Source: Casuarina equisetifolia
Lineage: Eukaryota > Streptophyta > Magnoliopsida > Fagales > Casuarinaceae
DNA length: 64,000 nucleotides
Assembly: GCA_028551475.1 (NCBI GenBank)
Contig: CM052360.1
Span: 21,894,682-21,958,681 of the forward strand
Direction of reading: 5' to 3'
The translations under genes were made by a program, and so were the position numbers. Shown in pieces: positions 1-12,180 of this stretch. The notes beneath the pieces were generated by a model. That model saw only the letters and a list, made by a program, of their open reading frames with translations. It had not been told where the DNA came from and did no database searches. The stretch's first letter is position 1. Each line of letters opens with the position of its first letter.

Positions 1-196
1 TAATCTGCTGTAACACAGAACCGGCATTCACATGTTCCTAAGAGCACAAAACAGAAGACATTAGTTATGTCACCGGGAGTAAAAAGATCTGGTATTTAGA
101 GGGATTAAAAGTATAGAAAATAAAAGAACAAAAGAAAATTAGAGGATAAACACCACCAACAGAAAATCAAGTATTAACTGCAAAACCAAAATCTAC

Positions 197-535
197 CTTA
201 TGCTTTTTTTCAAGTCCAGGCTTGGCGTTGGATGTTCCGCCTTTGTTACTCCGTTTTTCCGCATGCTATGGGAACAAATGAAAAGATTTAGTACTGAGAA
301 GGGACAGGACAAAAGTCAACGTCAAGCATCACCATGCTCAAGAAATCAGTAAGCTTTCAGCTAAAGGATTATCGAGACTCATAACTCTCCCTCCCTCTCT
401 GCCTAACTCAGTATGTTTCCATCTCTTTAGATATGTGTCAAGCACTTGTACTTACCGCAGCAAACTGTCCGCTGCCCCCAGCCGTTCTTTGGTCGTCAAG
501 TGCACCAGTGTGATTTTTTTTATTTTATTTTTTTA
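197..535 (-). other. Possible spliced exon pair of an unrecognised gene at the window edge
   Basis: On the minus strand a 69-bp stretch (265 down to 197) is bounded by a good acceptor (TTTGTTCCCATAG) and a donor (AAG/GTAGAT). A second stretch ends at 456 with a strong donor (GCG/GTAAGT). Together they look like two exons with a 190-bp intron between them. One frame of the 69-bp exon is open and rich in Lys and Gly. The upstream exon meets a stop in each frame near the A-rich tract at about 510-535 and has no Met, so a coding role is not supported. It could be an untranslated exon, the edge of a gene reaching past base 1, or chance. Confidence 0.2.
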
Positions 536-539
536 TTTC

Positions 540-2130
540 TGCCATGAGGCAACACAGAATTCAGCCAAAGCACGTTGGGAGAACAAACACATGCAGGGAA
601 GGCACTCAAAGGACGACTTCTATAGTGTAAAACTATTGAGGAAGTAAGACGGAAAAAAGAAAGATGCCAAAGTTATGCTAATATTATTATTAAGAATATT
701 TAATAGTCTCATAATCATTCTCAAAAGGCGTCTCAAGAGGAAAGGGAAAGCCACCACTTATAAGGCCCAGGTTTATATACTTTCTTTCTTATGAGAGACA
801 AATCCAAGCATTCTCAACAATTATTATTTAAAGAAAACTTGTATATGAGTTTTATATATAAAGAAATATCATAAACTAAATAAGAAAATTATAAATCCTA
901 TTATAATTAATAAATGAAAGTACGAAGCCTACTAAAATCAGAAAATAAAATTATAAAGCCTAGGATAATCACAAAAATGTAGAACCTTTGATGGGCTCAA
1001 TAAAAAACTACATATGAACTCTATATATTAATAATAATAAACATTTTAACATGTCTTTAATTGATTGATGACTTATAGCATTCTCGGGAATACGGATGTT
1101 TAACATTACAAGCAGAAAATCTACTTCATGCCTGAGGTTTTCAATCAATTTATTTGATCTTATCTTGTTAAGCATATATTTTTATTGTGTCGTTTTCTAA
1201 GGAAAGTCTTAGGTTAATTGATACCTAAGACATTTGAAAGAATAGATAAGTTGTCTTCTAGTTTAACAACTATCACTCATAGACATTCGGTAAGATCTTG
1301 AAGGAAAAAATTCACTTAAAAGTTTGTTTATTAATAAAAGTAAGAGTGTAAAGGAAGTAGAAAGATGCGAGGAAAAATTCAGCGTAAATGCAGAGTTCTG
1401 CAGCATTCCGCCAAATGCATTGAACTGTGAATAGAACTGCTTATTACCATTTTCTTTTTCTTCGCCGTTCTAGATGCTTTTTCTATTAGATCACAGACTG
1501 GGGAATTCGTCAAAGCAACCCTTTACATAAGATGTATGCACCTTTACATTCATCATAAAATTTGCAGATCAATACACGGAAAAGCTTCCATGACTCTCTG
1601 CCTCATTTTATCTATATTTTCCTCTATTTTCTCATCTCTCCTCAAATGTGGCTGAAAAATCCATATACTTGTTTCCAAGCAATGTGAATGTCGCCAATTT
1701 TGTTACTCTCAAACAAACATGAACAACTATCTTTCATGAGTTTCTCAAGTTAAATCTCTGGTGCATATTCAAAGACTGTTCACTTTTCTTATGGTTAAAA
1801 TCACACATCCTCAACATCTGTTTAAATAGATGGTGTAAAGAAGGCTAATCCAGAGTATGAACATTGGAAGCATAGTGATACTCTTGTCTTTATGGGCTTT
1901 GATCACAAGCTCAACATTCTTGGTCATGCGTGTTAACTTGATTCTCCCTCCAGAAGTTTGGATAATGCTTTCTAATCTTTTTGCCTGGAGGAGGACTTGC
2001 GAATTCAACATTCTTTCTAGCTTCACATTTATAAAAATTAATAATTCTCTTACTTAGCTATTATTCTTAATTTTTATTATTGATCCTAAAAAAATTATAT
2101 TTCTCATCTGTACTTGTGAAAAGGAAAAAA
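540..2130. other. AT-rich intergenic DNA without a recognisable gene
   Basis: I see only short chance open frames here (for example overlapping frames on both strands at 1811-2057). No domain, splice structure or repeat stands out. Confidence 0.5.
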
Positions 2131-2144
2131 GAAGAGTACAAACA

Positions 2145-2570
2145 ATGGCCCCACCAGGTATCATCAAGCCATGTAGCAAAGAGGGTGACGTTCTACGTAC
2201 TTGCCCTTCATTACAGAGCAAGTGCAGCCGCCTTCAGAAAAAAACTACCAGGGTAGGTGTTCTAGTAAGTGTGTGGCACAAAAGCTGGAATCTCATCAGC
2301 CCCATGATAATGTCGTGGAGTAAATCCGTGGGGCAAAAGCTGGAATCCCGTCCAGCCCCATCAATTAATAAAAGTTATGACTGAAATCTCAAGCTATTGG
2401 CCCACAAGGGCATCCTTAGGCCACGTAGTAAAGAGGGTGAGTTACTACGTATTTGTCCTCATTATGAAGCAGGAGCAGCCGCCTCCAGAAAAGAACAACA
2501 CGGTAGGTGTTCTAGTAAATGCGCGGGTCAAAAGCTGGAATCGCATCAGCCCCATCAATAATGTCGTTGC
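2145..2570. repeat. Imperfect tandem duplication, about 150 bp units
   Basis: Two diverged copies of one sequence follow each other, at about 2168-2325 and 2410-2575. Shared landmarks in the same order are GTA(G/A)(C/T)AAAGAGGGTGA, CTACGTA.TTG.CC, GCAGCCGCC, GGTAGGTGTTCTAGTAA, AAAGCTGGAATC and CATCAGCCCCAT. A third partial copy of the last two landmarks lies between them at about 2330-2365. Both copies are more GC-rich than their surroundings. I do not recognise the source. Confidence 0.7.
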
Positions 2571-3109
2571 AAGACTCTGCAGTCTCTCTTTCTAAAACTT
2601 TATCTATGGCAATGCTCCATATGTATAACTCGCAGAGCGTATAGTTTTCTAAGCCTTCTGGGTCCCTGAGATCAAGGCTTTTTAAATCCAGTCTCTAAGC
2701 ATGTGATCTGATGTTAAGAAGGATTAGATGGCGTTTGATACATCGTCTCCCACAGTATTCTATGAGGCTTTGAAGAAACTAACATTATAACCATTGGGAC
2801 CAAGGGCTTACCATTTTTCATTGAGCACATGGCATTTTGATTTTTAGCGAAGTAAAAATAAAAGTAAGGTTGTCCATGAAGAGGGACGAGACTCTCTTAT
2901 TTATATCTAGCACATGATCTATGACAAAGTGAGGAAGAATACCTTGTCTAACCATCTTCCATGTAGCCTCTTAGCCTCTCTGTGTTGCATGTGCTTCAAC
3001 ATTATGGAATATACTCCCCAATCCTGGTGAAGGGTTGCATCCCTGTGATTTTTTAGTATATTCTCATTGTCTCTCATTGTTCTTATAAATTGAAAGGTTT
3101 CTTGTACAT

Positions 3110-3790
3110 TTGAATCACCGAATCTTATTAAAAATTTCCATACAGCTTCTTTTTGGTGTCCTAGGATCATTGTCTGTGGAATTTGACTTTCTAACAAATA
3201 TTGCTGCAAGAAGTTCCTCAATCCGCACAACCCCATTCCGAATAAAGATGGGGCTTTCTTGCACTTCTTCAAAATCTTTCACGGGACCATATTGATATCC
3301 CCATGACCCGATTCTGGAAGGGGCCAAGCCGATGTCCTTAGATCTGGAAGGGCCCAACATATCTCATGGATTGTCGGTCCGGTTTGTTAACATCCATGGC
3401 CACTCAAATCTTGGCCATTATCAGATATTTTAATGTAGCTTTGCTTGCATCGACGGCCAAATATTTACCTAATCGATTTCCACTTGATCTTAATACCCCC
3501 GGACTGTGAATGCCAGTTGGCAAGCCAAGGACCGTAGCCCAAACAGCTATTTTCACAGGTTTCTTTTCAATATCAAAGGACGGCAACCAATGAAATAGTA
3601 GAAATTTACTTGGTCCGTAAGTCGGGGTGGTTTTTCGTGTCTAAGCCGTGACAAAATCCTCCTCGATTGAAGTCGGAGAAGTACATGTTTCGGCTCAATA
3701 AAACCCACTATAGCAACGCATGGGAGGCCCAACTCCATATTTACATTTTTATCAAAGAAACCTATAAGGGGCTTGTAATCTAGAAATTTA
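3110..3790 (-). pseudogene. LINE ORF1-like (DUF4283 type) remnant
   Basis: Read on the minus strand from about 3740 down to 3390, with stops and a frameshift, the translation resembles the RNA-binding ORF1 protein of plant L1-type LINEs. It has a basic stretch ending in HWLPSFDIEKKPVKIAVWA, then LPTGIHSPGVLRSSGNRLGK, then a short segment ending in VAMDVNKP. This matches the DUF4283 pattern: P-W-V-R-L-P-G-L-P, then IG..LG, then AR.CV..D..KP. The stretch further downstream (3115-3360) has an open frame of 81 codons that I cannot place. In-frame stops inside the aligned part show it is dead. Family assignment is by pattern only. Confidence 0.5.
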
Positions 3791-4129
3791 ACAATGAGCG
3801 AGAGCTGGTGAGGAATGGTTCCGGGCTAGAGTTTTGAGTTGGCACGAGGCAAATCACCTGGCCCATTGGACGGGGGATCCGGTGCTTTCATGATCAGAAC
3901 TCTTGCCTGAAAAGCGGTTAATGACGGCAACGAAAAGGGGCAGGAACAAAAGTTTCTGAAAAATCGAGAGCTTTTTTTTTAGGAGAGAGAAAATCGGGCC
4001 CCTAGGTTCCTCTAGCCCCAAAGTTTTTAGGTCAAAATGTTTTCGAGTCTCACGAAGGCAGTTAGATCATTGGGCTGACTGGGAGATTGAACCTTTCGAC
4101 CCATCTAGGCCTATATGGCAGAATGATGT

Positions 4130-4250
4130 GTTCTTAAGCTTACTCTTAATGTTGGATTGGCACCAAGTATATTGTTCTTAAGCTTACTCTTTGTGTTGGA
4201 TTGGCTCCAAGTATATTGTTCTTAAGTGTAACCCATGTTTTGGATTAGCC
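4130..4250. repeat. 44-bp tandem repeat, about 2.7 copies
   Basis: Units begin with GTTCTTAAG at 4130, 4174 and 4218, which gives an exact 44-bp period. The first two units share CTTACTCTT and TGTTGGATTGGC; the third is diverged and incomplete. Confidence 0.85.
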
Positions 4251-4419
4251 ATAGCTACCGTAATGTTAGGCCTGCAGGGCCCCATGGTGTAAGGGCCTAG
4301 CTCACTTTATTTGTTAAAGAAATTATTACTGTACCAGAAAGAGAAAGAACGTGACACAGAAAGCGGAACGACGGCCAATGCAAAATCTTAGAAAGCAAAT
4401 TCTTCCTAGGGCCTTCATG

Positions 4420-4795
4420 GTTCTCTTCAGTTGTAATGATTTCTAATGATCGGGTTTTAATATTTACTGGAAAGAGTCATACATAAAAATATAAAAAAAA
4501 TGATTTACTTGGTAACTAATCTTTTATTTTCTCATGAGAGAATAGTCGGCCTAAAGAAGATAATAAATAAGACCTAGTTGCAAGCTTTAAAGTGGCTTAA
4601 AGATGCCTTCTCTCTGTGTGAGTCTGCACCACCACGAAAATCTTAAGTGTTTTTCGTTAGCTGTGCTGTTGAGGGAGCCTGTAGTGCAGAATTTAATTTG
4701 GGATTGTCTGTGGAAATGGAATTGAAGAACGACTTTAGTTCTCAGAGGAGCTTGTATCTTACATCTGCAGAGAGGGTCTGGTGGACTGAGTTACT
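4420..4795 (+). repeat. Dispersed repeat, copy 1
   Basis: It shares with copies at 5465 and 7640 the ordered motifs TTGTAA(T/C)GATTTCTAA, GAAGATAA(T/C)(A/G)AATAA, AAAGT(G/A)GCTTA and GATGCCTT. With the 7640 copy it also shares CTGCACCACC.ACGAAAATCT and GAATTGAAGAACGACTT further downstream. No coding potential was found. Confidence 0.7.
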
Positions 4796-5464
4796 TCATT
4801 AGTATCATCTACTAAAACGTTACACGTTACACTTTACACGCTACAACCACACGAAAACCCACTGCAACCCTAAACACATGATGGCTCCTAAGGAAGATGT
4901 GAGACACGACCGCAATCTTGCAATTTGCTCATCGTGAATCGCCTGCCGCTGAACCACTGCACGAACTCCTCTCTCTTTCCGCTAACCATACATATCCACG
5001 GAGTTGACGCACTACCGAAGCCCCCTCCCACTCAACTGAAAGCGCAATTTACTGCTACACAAACTACATTTTAGCACACTTGGAAATGCAAATGGTCACA
5101 AACTAGGCTGAAGCAACTCCTTTTCCACAATTAGACGCACGAACTAGACCTTTGGTGGCCTTACGGGCTTTACCCAGCGCATATAATCTCTAGACAAGTA
5201 AGTCCCTCCTACAAAAATTTGAACCTAGTCAATAAGTTTAGAGGGTTACGCAGAATTGTCATTTTTTGTGTTTTCAAGATAGTTGCCAGAGAGTAGTTTC
5301 CCGACAGTTGTCCCAGAGGCTGAAGAGTGACGTGATGACCATCGGAAAGCTGTTGAAATCCAACGGTCGTCCTCCACTTGAAGTGTCGATGCCAGTTCGT
5401 GGCTGGCAGATGCTCTGATGTTTACAGGCTTATGAGGGATGGTTAAGGGCTTTGTTTCTTCAGT

Positions 5465-5635
5465 TTTCTTTTCAATTGTAATGATTTCTAAAGAATGCTT
5501 TTTGATATTTGTCAAAAGAGCACTGGGCCCCTCGCACTTAAAAAAGGAAGAAAGGGGATAACAAATAATGACCCAGTTGCACGCTTTTAAAGTGGCTTAT
5601 TGATGCCTTGTGTCTTTGAAGCCTGTATATAATGC
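5465..5635 (+). repeat. Dispersed repeat, copy 2 (short)
   Basis: This diverged copy contains TTGTAATGATTTCTAAAGA, CCTCGCACTTAAAAAAGGAA and AAAGTGGCTTATTGATGCC. It ends before the downstream half seen in the other two copies. Confidence 0.7.
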
Positions 5636-5639
5636 GCCT

Positions 5640-6990
5640 TGGTCATTAAATTAAGAAGTTTAGGATTGAAAGGTTAGTTTTGACATATTTTGTTTAAATA
5701 TTATTCTCAACTTAAGTCTATATAAGCCTAAGCTTGTTATTGGTTTCCATAAGTGCATAATGAACTGCCACACTTTTTGAATGCTGGTCACACACTAGGT
5801 AATTCATCCAACATAAGTATCCTTTTTTTAAGTAACCCTTTCTATAAATTGTCTCATTTTTTAGTTTGAACTTAGGAAATAGGGCTAGCCATAATTTTAT
5901 TTGTTATATATCTCAATCATTAAGCTAGGAAAAAAAAAACTAAGTTTTAGGACTAATTTCTTCATACTTCATTTAAATAGCATTCCTAACTAAGATTCTT
6001 ATAAGCCTAAATCTGCTAGACTTCTCATAAGCCCTTAATGCTCCACCAATGAAGTACAACCAATGAAAAGAGGTTGTCAAAAGTGCCGCTGTCCGACACC
6101 TAGCAAAGCTGAAATATAAGACTTCTTTCATGTTATTGTGTTCCAAATTTCATGTAAAACATGCATGTTCATGCCATTAAAGGAAATCCCACCACTTTTG
6201 TTGCATGCCACATTTCATCTTCCAAAGGGAGGAAATATAAAATTGACTAATCTACATATCACAAAACTTGAAAGGTTTTTTAGTTTTAGGAGCTCTTGAG
6301 TTAATCTTGGTTATGGTTAGTGCATAGTTTGAAGTTCCAGAGCATAGGAATCAGGCTTAAGCATTAGAAAAAACTTGATTCCAACAATCATTAACCATGA
6401 TCCTATCTCAATTCTCTCAATTCTCTCAATTCTCTCAATTCTCATATCTATCAAATAGTGGTCCAAAGTATGTTACATCTTCTAGGTTGGCTTCTTGCAA
6501 ACATTGGACTAGATCCTATATCTTTGAGTTGCAACCTTTCATCCTTTGCTTTTTTTCCTAGGGGCATGTAATGGCATTGAAATTTCCACTAATTATCTAT
6601 GGATGGCTTTTGTAACTACTCACTTGTCTTTCAACATCTTTCCAAAGCTCTTGTCTTTCAATTGGATTATTTGAACTATAAACAAGGAAAGAAAGCTCCT
6701 TGTTCCATATGCAGTAGATTCTAATCCAAAGTGCATTGTTTGGTTAGATTGTTGAAGCAAGTTGAGAGAAACTTATCCTAGACTCCACCTTATCAATATT
6801 CTTCAACAACTACCATCTAGTTATTATCACATTATGTCCAATCCCTATGAATAGCATCTTGAAGCCTCCTTTTATTTATTGACTTTACTCTTTAACAAGC
6901 CAATAATAGACAATTTGTATTCTCCAATAAGTAGCATAACTTACTTATGCTTAGAGCGGTCATGTAATACTTTAGTATTCTATGAAGCAA
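5640..6990. other. AT-rich intergenic DNA with a 9-bp microsatellite
   Basis: No gene is recognised. At 6405-6443 a 9-bp unit (CTCAATTCT) is repeated about four times without mismatch. Confidence 0.6.
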
Positions 6991-6996
6991 TAATCA

Positions 6997-7640
6997 TTAG
7001 GCTATTTTGGAAGTGGTTCCATTGCCTATGAGCTTTTTCTTTTTCTTGGTTAGACTTTTCATACTTATATCTCCTTTGTTAACCTTACCATCCTTCTTTG
7101 ATGTTTCAATAGAATCTTTAACCTTTTTATTGCACGACGAAAGTGGTAAGGACTCATCTCCTTCCAAACTTGACGAGTCTTGACTTTGTCTTCTAGTTGG
7201 AGTTGTAGAAATAACTTGAGGTTGGATAGGTTTAGTAATAGAATTATTATTTGGATTGACATCTTCAACAACTTGATTCCTTTCAGTAGTGTCACTTAGC
7301 AGCTTTCTTCTTAGATACTTTAGGGGGTGATGTCTTGATTGCTTTCTTCCTAATAACAACTTTTCGTACGTCCTTAGCCTCTTTTATTCTCTTGACTTCC
7401 GTTTCCTAGTTATCTTGGTTTTCTATGGGCATGTCATTGCTAAATGGCCAAATAGTTTTCATTGCTTTCATACTTCACATTTCATTGGTACTCTACCTTT
7501 ACAGATATCATCCTTACCTTCTTGTCTAAGAGGTCAATTGCATCTATGAATGGTTTTGTAGCATCCACTTCAATACAAATTCATGCATAATTCAATTTCT
7601 TCGTTTGTTCAGTAAGGTTATTTGCAGCAACAGTCAAAAA
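6997..7640 (-). pseudogene. LINE ORF1 C-terminal remnant with broken zinc knuckle
   Basis: On the minus strand, from about 7620 to 7540, the translation reads like the conserved DUF4283 tail of plant LINE ORF1 (ICIEVDATKPFIDAIDL, then ISVKVEYQ). It is followed at about 7490-7430 by a region that aligns with a CCHC zinc knuckle. Two of the expected cysteine codons read TGA there, and a base appears to be missing. The final part (7359-6997) is an open 120-codon, Lys/Ser-rich tail typical of the variable C-terminus of this protein. The copy is dead. It may derive from the same LINE family as the 3.1-3.8 kb remnant. Confidence 0.5.
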
Positions 7641-7985
7641 ATTGTAACGATTTCTAAAGATTGGTTTTTGATATTTTATGGAAGTAGCACCGGGTTCCTC
7701 GCACTCAAAAAAGGAAGAAAGAAGATAACGAATAATGACCTGTTTCATGTTTTCTAAAGTAGCTTAATGACGCCTTGTCCCCCTAGGGTCTGCACCACCC
7801 ACGAAAATCTAAAGCAAAAGGCGGCAAGTAAAGATATACACGTTTCTGTCAAGGTTGCTGAGAACCTGCGTGGTAGCAATTATTAATTGCGCTGTTGCGG
7901 GGTCTGTTGCAAATAATTTAATAGAATTGAAGAACGACTTCACTTTCAGAGAAACTTGTATCATATATCTGGGGTGAGGGACTTT
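7640..7985 (+). repeat. Dispersed repeat, copy 3, upstream of the DUF247 gene
   Basis: This is the longest partner of the 4420 copy. It carries the full motif series, including CTGCACCACCCACGAAAATCT and GAATTGAAGAACGACTTCA. It lies about 1.2 kb upstream of the DUF247 start, so the set could be relics of duplicated 5' flanks of that gene; this is inference. Confidence 0.65.
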
Positions 7986-8952
7986 CTTGCTTAGAAACAG
8001 AGAGGCAACTCCCTTCTTTTGGTGGGAAAGCAAAACTGCTTGATATCCAAAATAGAGCCAGAGGTCTTTGCAGCTCTTCTCCTTGATCTGCCTAGGCAAA
8101 AGAAAGTCACATCTCCATGGCAGGTGGAGTACCCTTCTTTATTTGTCTCTCTTTATATCTTCCTTGGGATCACAGATCTTTCTGTTGTATCATATCACTT
8201 AGGTTTCTAGGTTTGGAGTATTCTATACCCTTTCTGTTAGAGCTTAAAGTTACTTATGATTATTATTCCAGTGATTTTGGGTTATTACGGAACATCTATG
8301 TTGGATACAATTAGTTGTACTAGTTTTGACATTTTTTCCTCTCATGAGCATCTTTTGCTTTTTCTAAAAGTAGAAGTAATTCTGGACATGATAGGCTTCA
8401 AGTATCCGGATTTGAATAAGCATAATTATATGACATTTGATACTCTGTAGATTCAATAGGTATAACAAAGAGTACTTTAACAAGTGAAAATGTTTTACTA
8501 AACATATAATTCTTTGTTTCTTTTTGCTCTTGGGCAACAAAATGAGTTTTTAGAAAGGACCTATGAATGAAAAAAAGGGAACATTATGCCACAAAATAAG
8601 TTAGTTTGCACTTCTAATTTTACCCCTTCTTGTGTGATAGTTTTCATTCTCAAGGCTCTAGCATCGCCATAATGTACTTTTCATTTTTTGTTTTATTTAA
8701 TACATAGGTTATATTAACATAGTCTATTCAATACATAGTACTTTTCCGTGGCTCTTTGATTAGTGTTAAATGTATCACTTTTAGTGGCAAACTCCAATTT
8801 TAATCCTTAAAACAAAAACAAAAGTACTATAAACAACTAATATTCTATAATTGTGTCTTCTTTCTAGTTTTGCATATGCATGCAGTACATGTCAAATCTC
8901 ATACGTCAATAAAGTGGATAGCAAAGAAACTCAAATGAGAAAAGTTGTCAAA

Positions 8953-8963
8953 TCTATATAAAG
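8953..8963 (+). promoter_or_regulatory. Candidate TATA box of the DUF247 gene
   Basis: TCTATATAAAG lies about 195 bp upstream of the ATG at 9156 on the same strand. This is one of several AT-rich stretches, so the call is tentative. Confidence 0.3.
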
Positions 8964-10006
8964 TATTTTTCAGATATATATGTCCTCTAAGTTATCATAT
9001 TTTATTGAAATTAATGAAATGTATATGGATGGCGTCTCTAGTGATCCGTTCTGTAATTAAGGAAATGTATGTAGATGATGTCTCTTGTGATCCTTACCTC
9101 TCGTTTGATCACATTATTCGAGTTTTCTGAAACAGGAAAAGGAAAACATGTGGAAATGGATAGAAATACTTCTGGTTCGGTAGACAAAAACAACCATCAT
9201 GCTCACTTGGTAAATGAAATGAATCTGGAGTTGTCTAGCTTGCCGCCGTTGTCCTCTATGTGCAGTCTTTATGGAGCTCCTGGGCGACTACGTCATGGCA
9301 ATGAAAAGTCTTATATACCCAAAATAGTTTCTATTGGCCCGTTTCATCATGGAGGGAAAGAATTACAAGGCATGGAAAAGCATAAAAGAAAGTATCTTGA
9401 CTATCTTATTTACCTAAGAAAAATGAGTTTGGGAGACGATATTGATGTTATAAAGCAAAACGAAAAAGAGTTACGTGATTGTTATGCTGAAGCCATTGAG
9501 TTTAGCAGTGATGAATTTGTAAAAATCATTCTAGTGGATGCTGCCTTCATTATTGTTTTCTTACTCATGTTTGAATTTCGTGGGATACGAGATGAAAAGG
9601 ACCGCATATTTGGAAAACCATGGATGATACAGGACATATGGCTTGACATGCTGTTACTTGAAAATCAGCTTCCCTTCTTCATTCTTCAGGATCTTTTGGA
9701 CCATGGTGAGCCCCTCATATCCATCACTGGAAAGGTTGACATATTTGATCTCTTGTTTACCTTCTTCAAACAGCTAATGCAGTTAGAGGTTAGCGAAAGC
9801 AAATCACAAAGAATCCGTGATTCTAAAATTCAACATTTTGTCGATCTCCGAAGGCACTTATATCTACCTTTGAACTGGCAGCCTAGAGGGGGGGAACTTG
9901 AGACACTAACTACTCCCAGCATAACAGAGTTACATCTAGCCGGAGTCACATTTAAAGTTGGGTCAGGTGAAAATTTATTCGGCCTTCATTTCAAGAATGG
10001 GCTTCT

Positions 10007-11329
10007 TGTTTGGTGAAATTTATATGCAAGTGAACATGTCGAACAAGTATTATAATGATAAGAAAGATATCGTCCCACAGAGATTGGTGATTACTAAACT
10101 AACTAATTACTAACAGTGAACAACTCCTAGAATTTATCTAGTAAATCAAATTAATAAATGATAGATTAACTAACTAAGTCTAAGAAAACTTAATAAAATA
10201 AATATGTTAGAGCATATGACTTCACCATAATTAATAGGTACTAATATTGATTATTTATGCTTGCAAGAGAGATAATATCTATGTGATGGCGAAATTTCCT
10301 AATTTATTTACTATCCTATGTCTAGGTATAGCAAACCTACTTAGTTCATTAATTCACTATATCTCTATATGTGAATTGAAACAAACCAAATGCATTAGGA
10401 TCTATGAATATTCCCAGTTTACACCAAAAGCCACACAAACAATATGGTATATGTCTATCCATATTTAATTTATGGTTACATATTACAAGAAACAACTGTA
10501 TGCTATTTCCTGTCGGTCTTTAACACGCAAATCAAGTCATCTAAGTGGTAGCTAATCACCTAAAAGCATTAAACTCCGTAATATGTAACTTCACATAAAT
10601 AAAATATCTTGCAAAACATAATAATCATAAGATTCATACCATCATAATTAGGTTACATCGTAGCTCTAACAAAAATAAACTAAAATATAAAGAAATAATG
10701 AAGAAGAATGGTAATAAGAAATAAAGAAGGCATCTTGAATCCAAGAACAAGAAGTCTATCACTCTTTTTGTCTTCTCTTCAAGAAAACCTTGAATTCTTG
10801 GCCTCTTTCTTGAGTTGTGCTCAATTTCTTCCTCCTCTTCTCTTTTGCCTCTTCTCTTCTCTTATATAGGGTTAGGTTTAGACCTACTCTTATCCTAGTA
10901 GAATTGGGTTTTAGAGATCTAAAATAATTGGGTTTTGAACTCTTAATTTAATTAGGTTTTGAACTCTTAATTTAATTAGGTTTTGAACTCTTAATTTAAT
11001 TAGGTTTTGAACTTCTAAATTAATTAGGATTTGAATTTCTAATATGACTGGGTTTTCTAAATAAATAGAAAACCCAATAACAATAGAAAATCTAATAACA
11101 ATCATCCAAAGCCTAAGCCCATCTTAACTCTCTTGATCTTGATATTATGATTTTGCCACACAATAAGTATCAAGTTCTCCATGTTCATTCCTTTTCTCCT
11201 TGCCTCCTTGTGCTACATAAACAAGATAAATATAGGTAAATAAAGAGGAGTTCAAATGTTTTCTCACAATTATTAAAGTTATTTATTGCCTAAAATAGGT
11301 AAAATAACTCTATAAAAATAGAGTTATCA
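10007..11329. mobile_element. 1,323-bp TG...CA element, probable solo LTR
   Basis: The element starts TGTTTGGTGAAA and ends GAGTTATCA. It is flanked by a perfect 5-bp duplication, CTTCT, at 10002-10006 and 11330-11334. Removing it and one CTTCT joins the DUF247 reading frame in phase. TG/CA ends with a 5-bp duplication are the signature of LTR retrotransposon integration. I see no gag-pol, primer-binding site or repeated ends inside, so a solo LTR left by recombination is the simplest reading. A short non-autonomous element is the alternative. It contains a 24-bp tandem repeat and a TATA-like stretch (CTTATATAGGG near 10860). Confidence 0.8.
10927..11045. repeat. 24-bp tandem repeat inside the solo LTR
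   Basis: The phrase GGTTTTGAACTCTTAATTTA recurs at 10931, 10955, 10979 and 11003 with an exact 24-bp period. A diverged fifth unit follows. Confidence 0.9.
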
Positions 11330-12180
11330 CTTCTAGAAATTCCGAAACTTATAATAAGTGAGGAAACAGAAATCTCAATCCGTAATGTACTTGCCTTTGT
11401 GCAATGCTATTACGAAGATAATTGTGTGAATGAATATGTTTTTATCATGAATCGCCTTATTAATACCTAAAAGGATGTGAACATTATGGTCAAGTACGGA
11501 ATTGTGGAGAATAGGCTTGGTAACAACAAGTGAGGCTCATTTCTCATGAACAATCTTATAGATGGGCTTGTGGTGAATTTTGGTGATTTCCATTTTGCTA
11601 GTCTTTCTAAAGAATTGAATGAGTACTACAAAAAAACCATGGCACAAGTGGATGGTGGACTTGAAACAAAAATATTTCAAATCACCATGGACCATACTAT
11701 CTTTACTCGTAGGTGCAACCATCCTTATCCTCACTGTCATACAGATGGTGTACTCCACAAAGTCTTCAATCCCAATGGAAATAGGCCTTGAAATGTCACA
11801 ATTTTACCATTCCATGGCAGTTGTTTCTCATTTTGGTGTAGTTGTACCTATTGTGCTTACATCCTGTTAAATACAAACATTGTTAATGCTCTAATATTGT
11901 GTTAAAAACTACTTTTATTGTAAAACGATATAATAAGGTGTTTACATTTATAAAGCAATATATATTGCTATGTTTGTACTATCTTTCTATCAATTTAATG
12001 GTCATACTTAGGTGCTTAATGCTAATAAGCTCGGCTTCAACCTAGTTAAATTTTCCTTTTCGTAGTTCATAGCCTTTCAGTTTGTCTCTTAAGTAATTTA
12101 GGCTGACTTCAAAGGCTATAAGCACCCTGCAGTGCTTGGCCATGCTGGTTTAAAGTAGTAGAACTAAGAACATAAAGTAT

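Larger units (their letters stand above)
9156..11870 (+). pseudogene. DUF247 gene interrupted by an LTR-type insertion
   Basis: The N-terminal two thirds is open from ATG 9156 (an upstream in-frame ATG at 9075 exists but lacks family similarity) to 10006. It shows DUF247 hallmarks: the YIPKIVSIGPFHHG motif near residue 50, MLLLENQLPFFIL near residue 185 and LPLNWQPRGG near 250. Coding is then broken by the element at 10007-11329 and resumes in the same frame at 11335 with LEIPKLII and AFVQCYYEDN, exactly where the family continues. The 3' part has stops at 11468 and 11531 and a frameshift in the seven-A run at 11630-11636. After this a terminal membrane helix follows in another frame (WTILSLLVGATILILTVIQ, ending by 11870). 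DUF247 proteins usually have about 430-460 residues with one C-terminal transmembrane helix, and most have no defined role. The 5' part could still be transcribed as a truncated protein ending in LLVW. Confidence 0.88.

Noticed and set aside
8019..8450. Chain of short plus-strand frames before DUF247
   Set aside because: Frames overlap without shared similarity, splice signals or a domain; probably chance.
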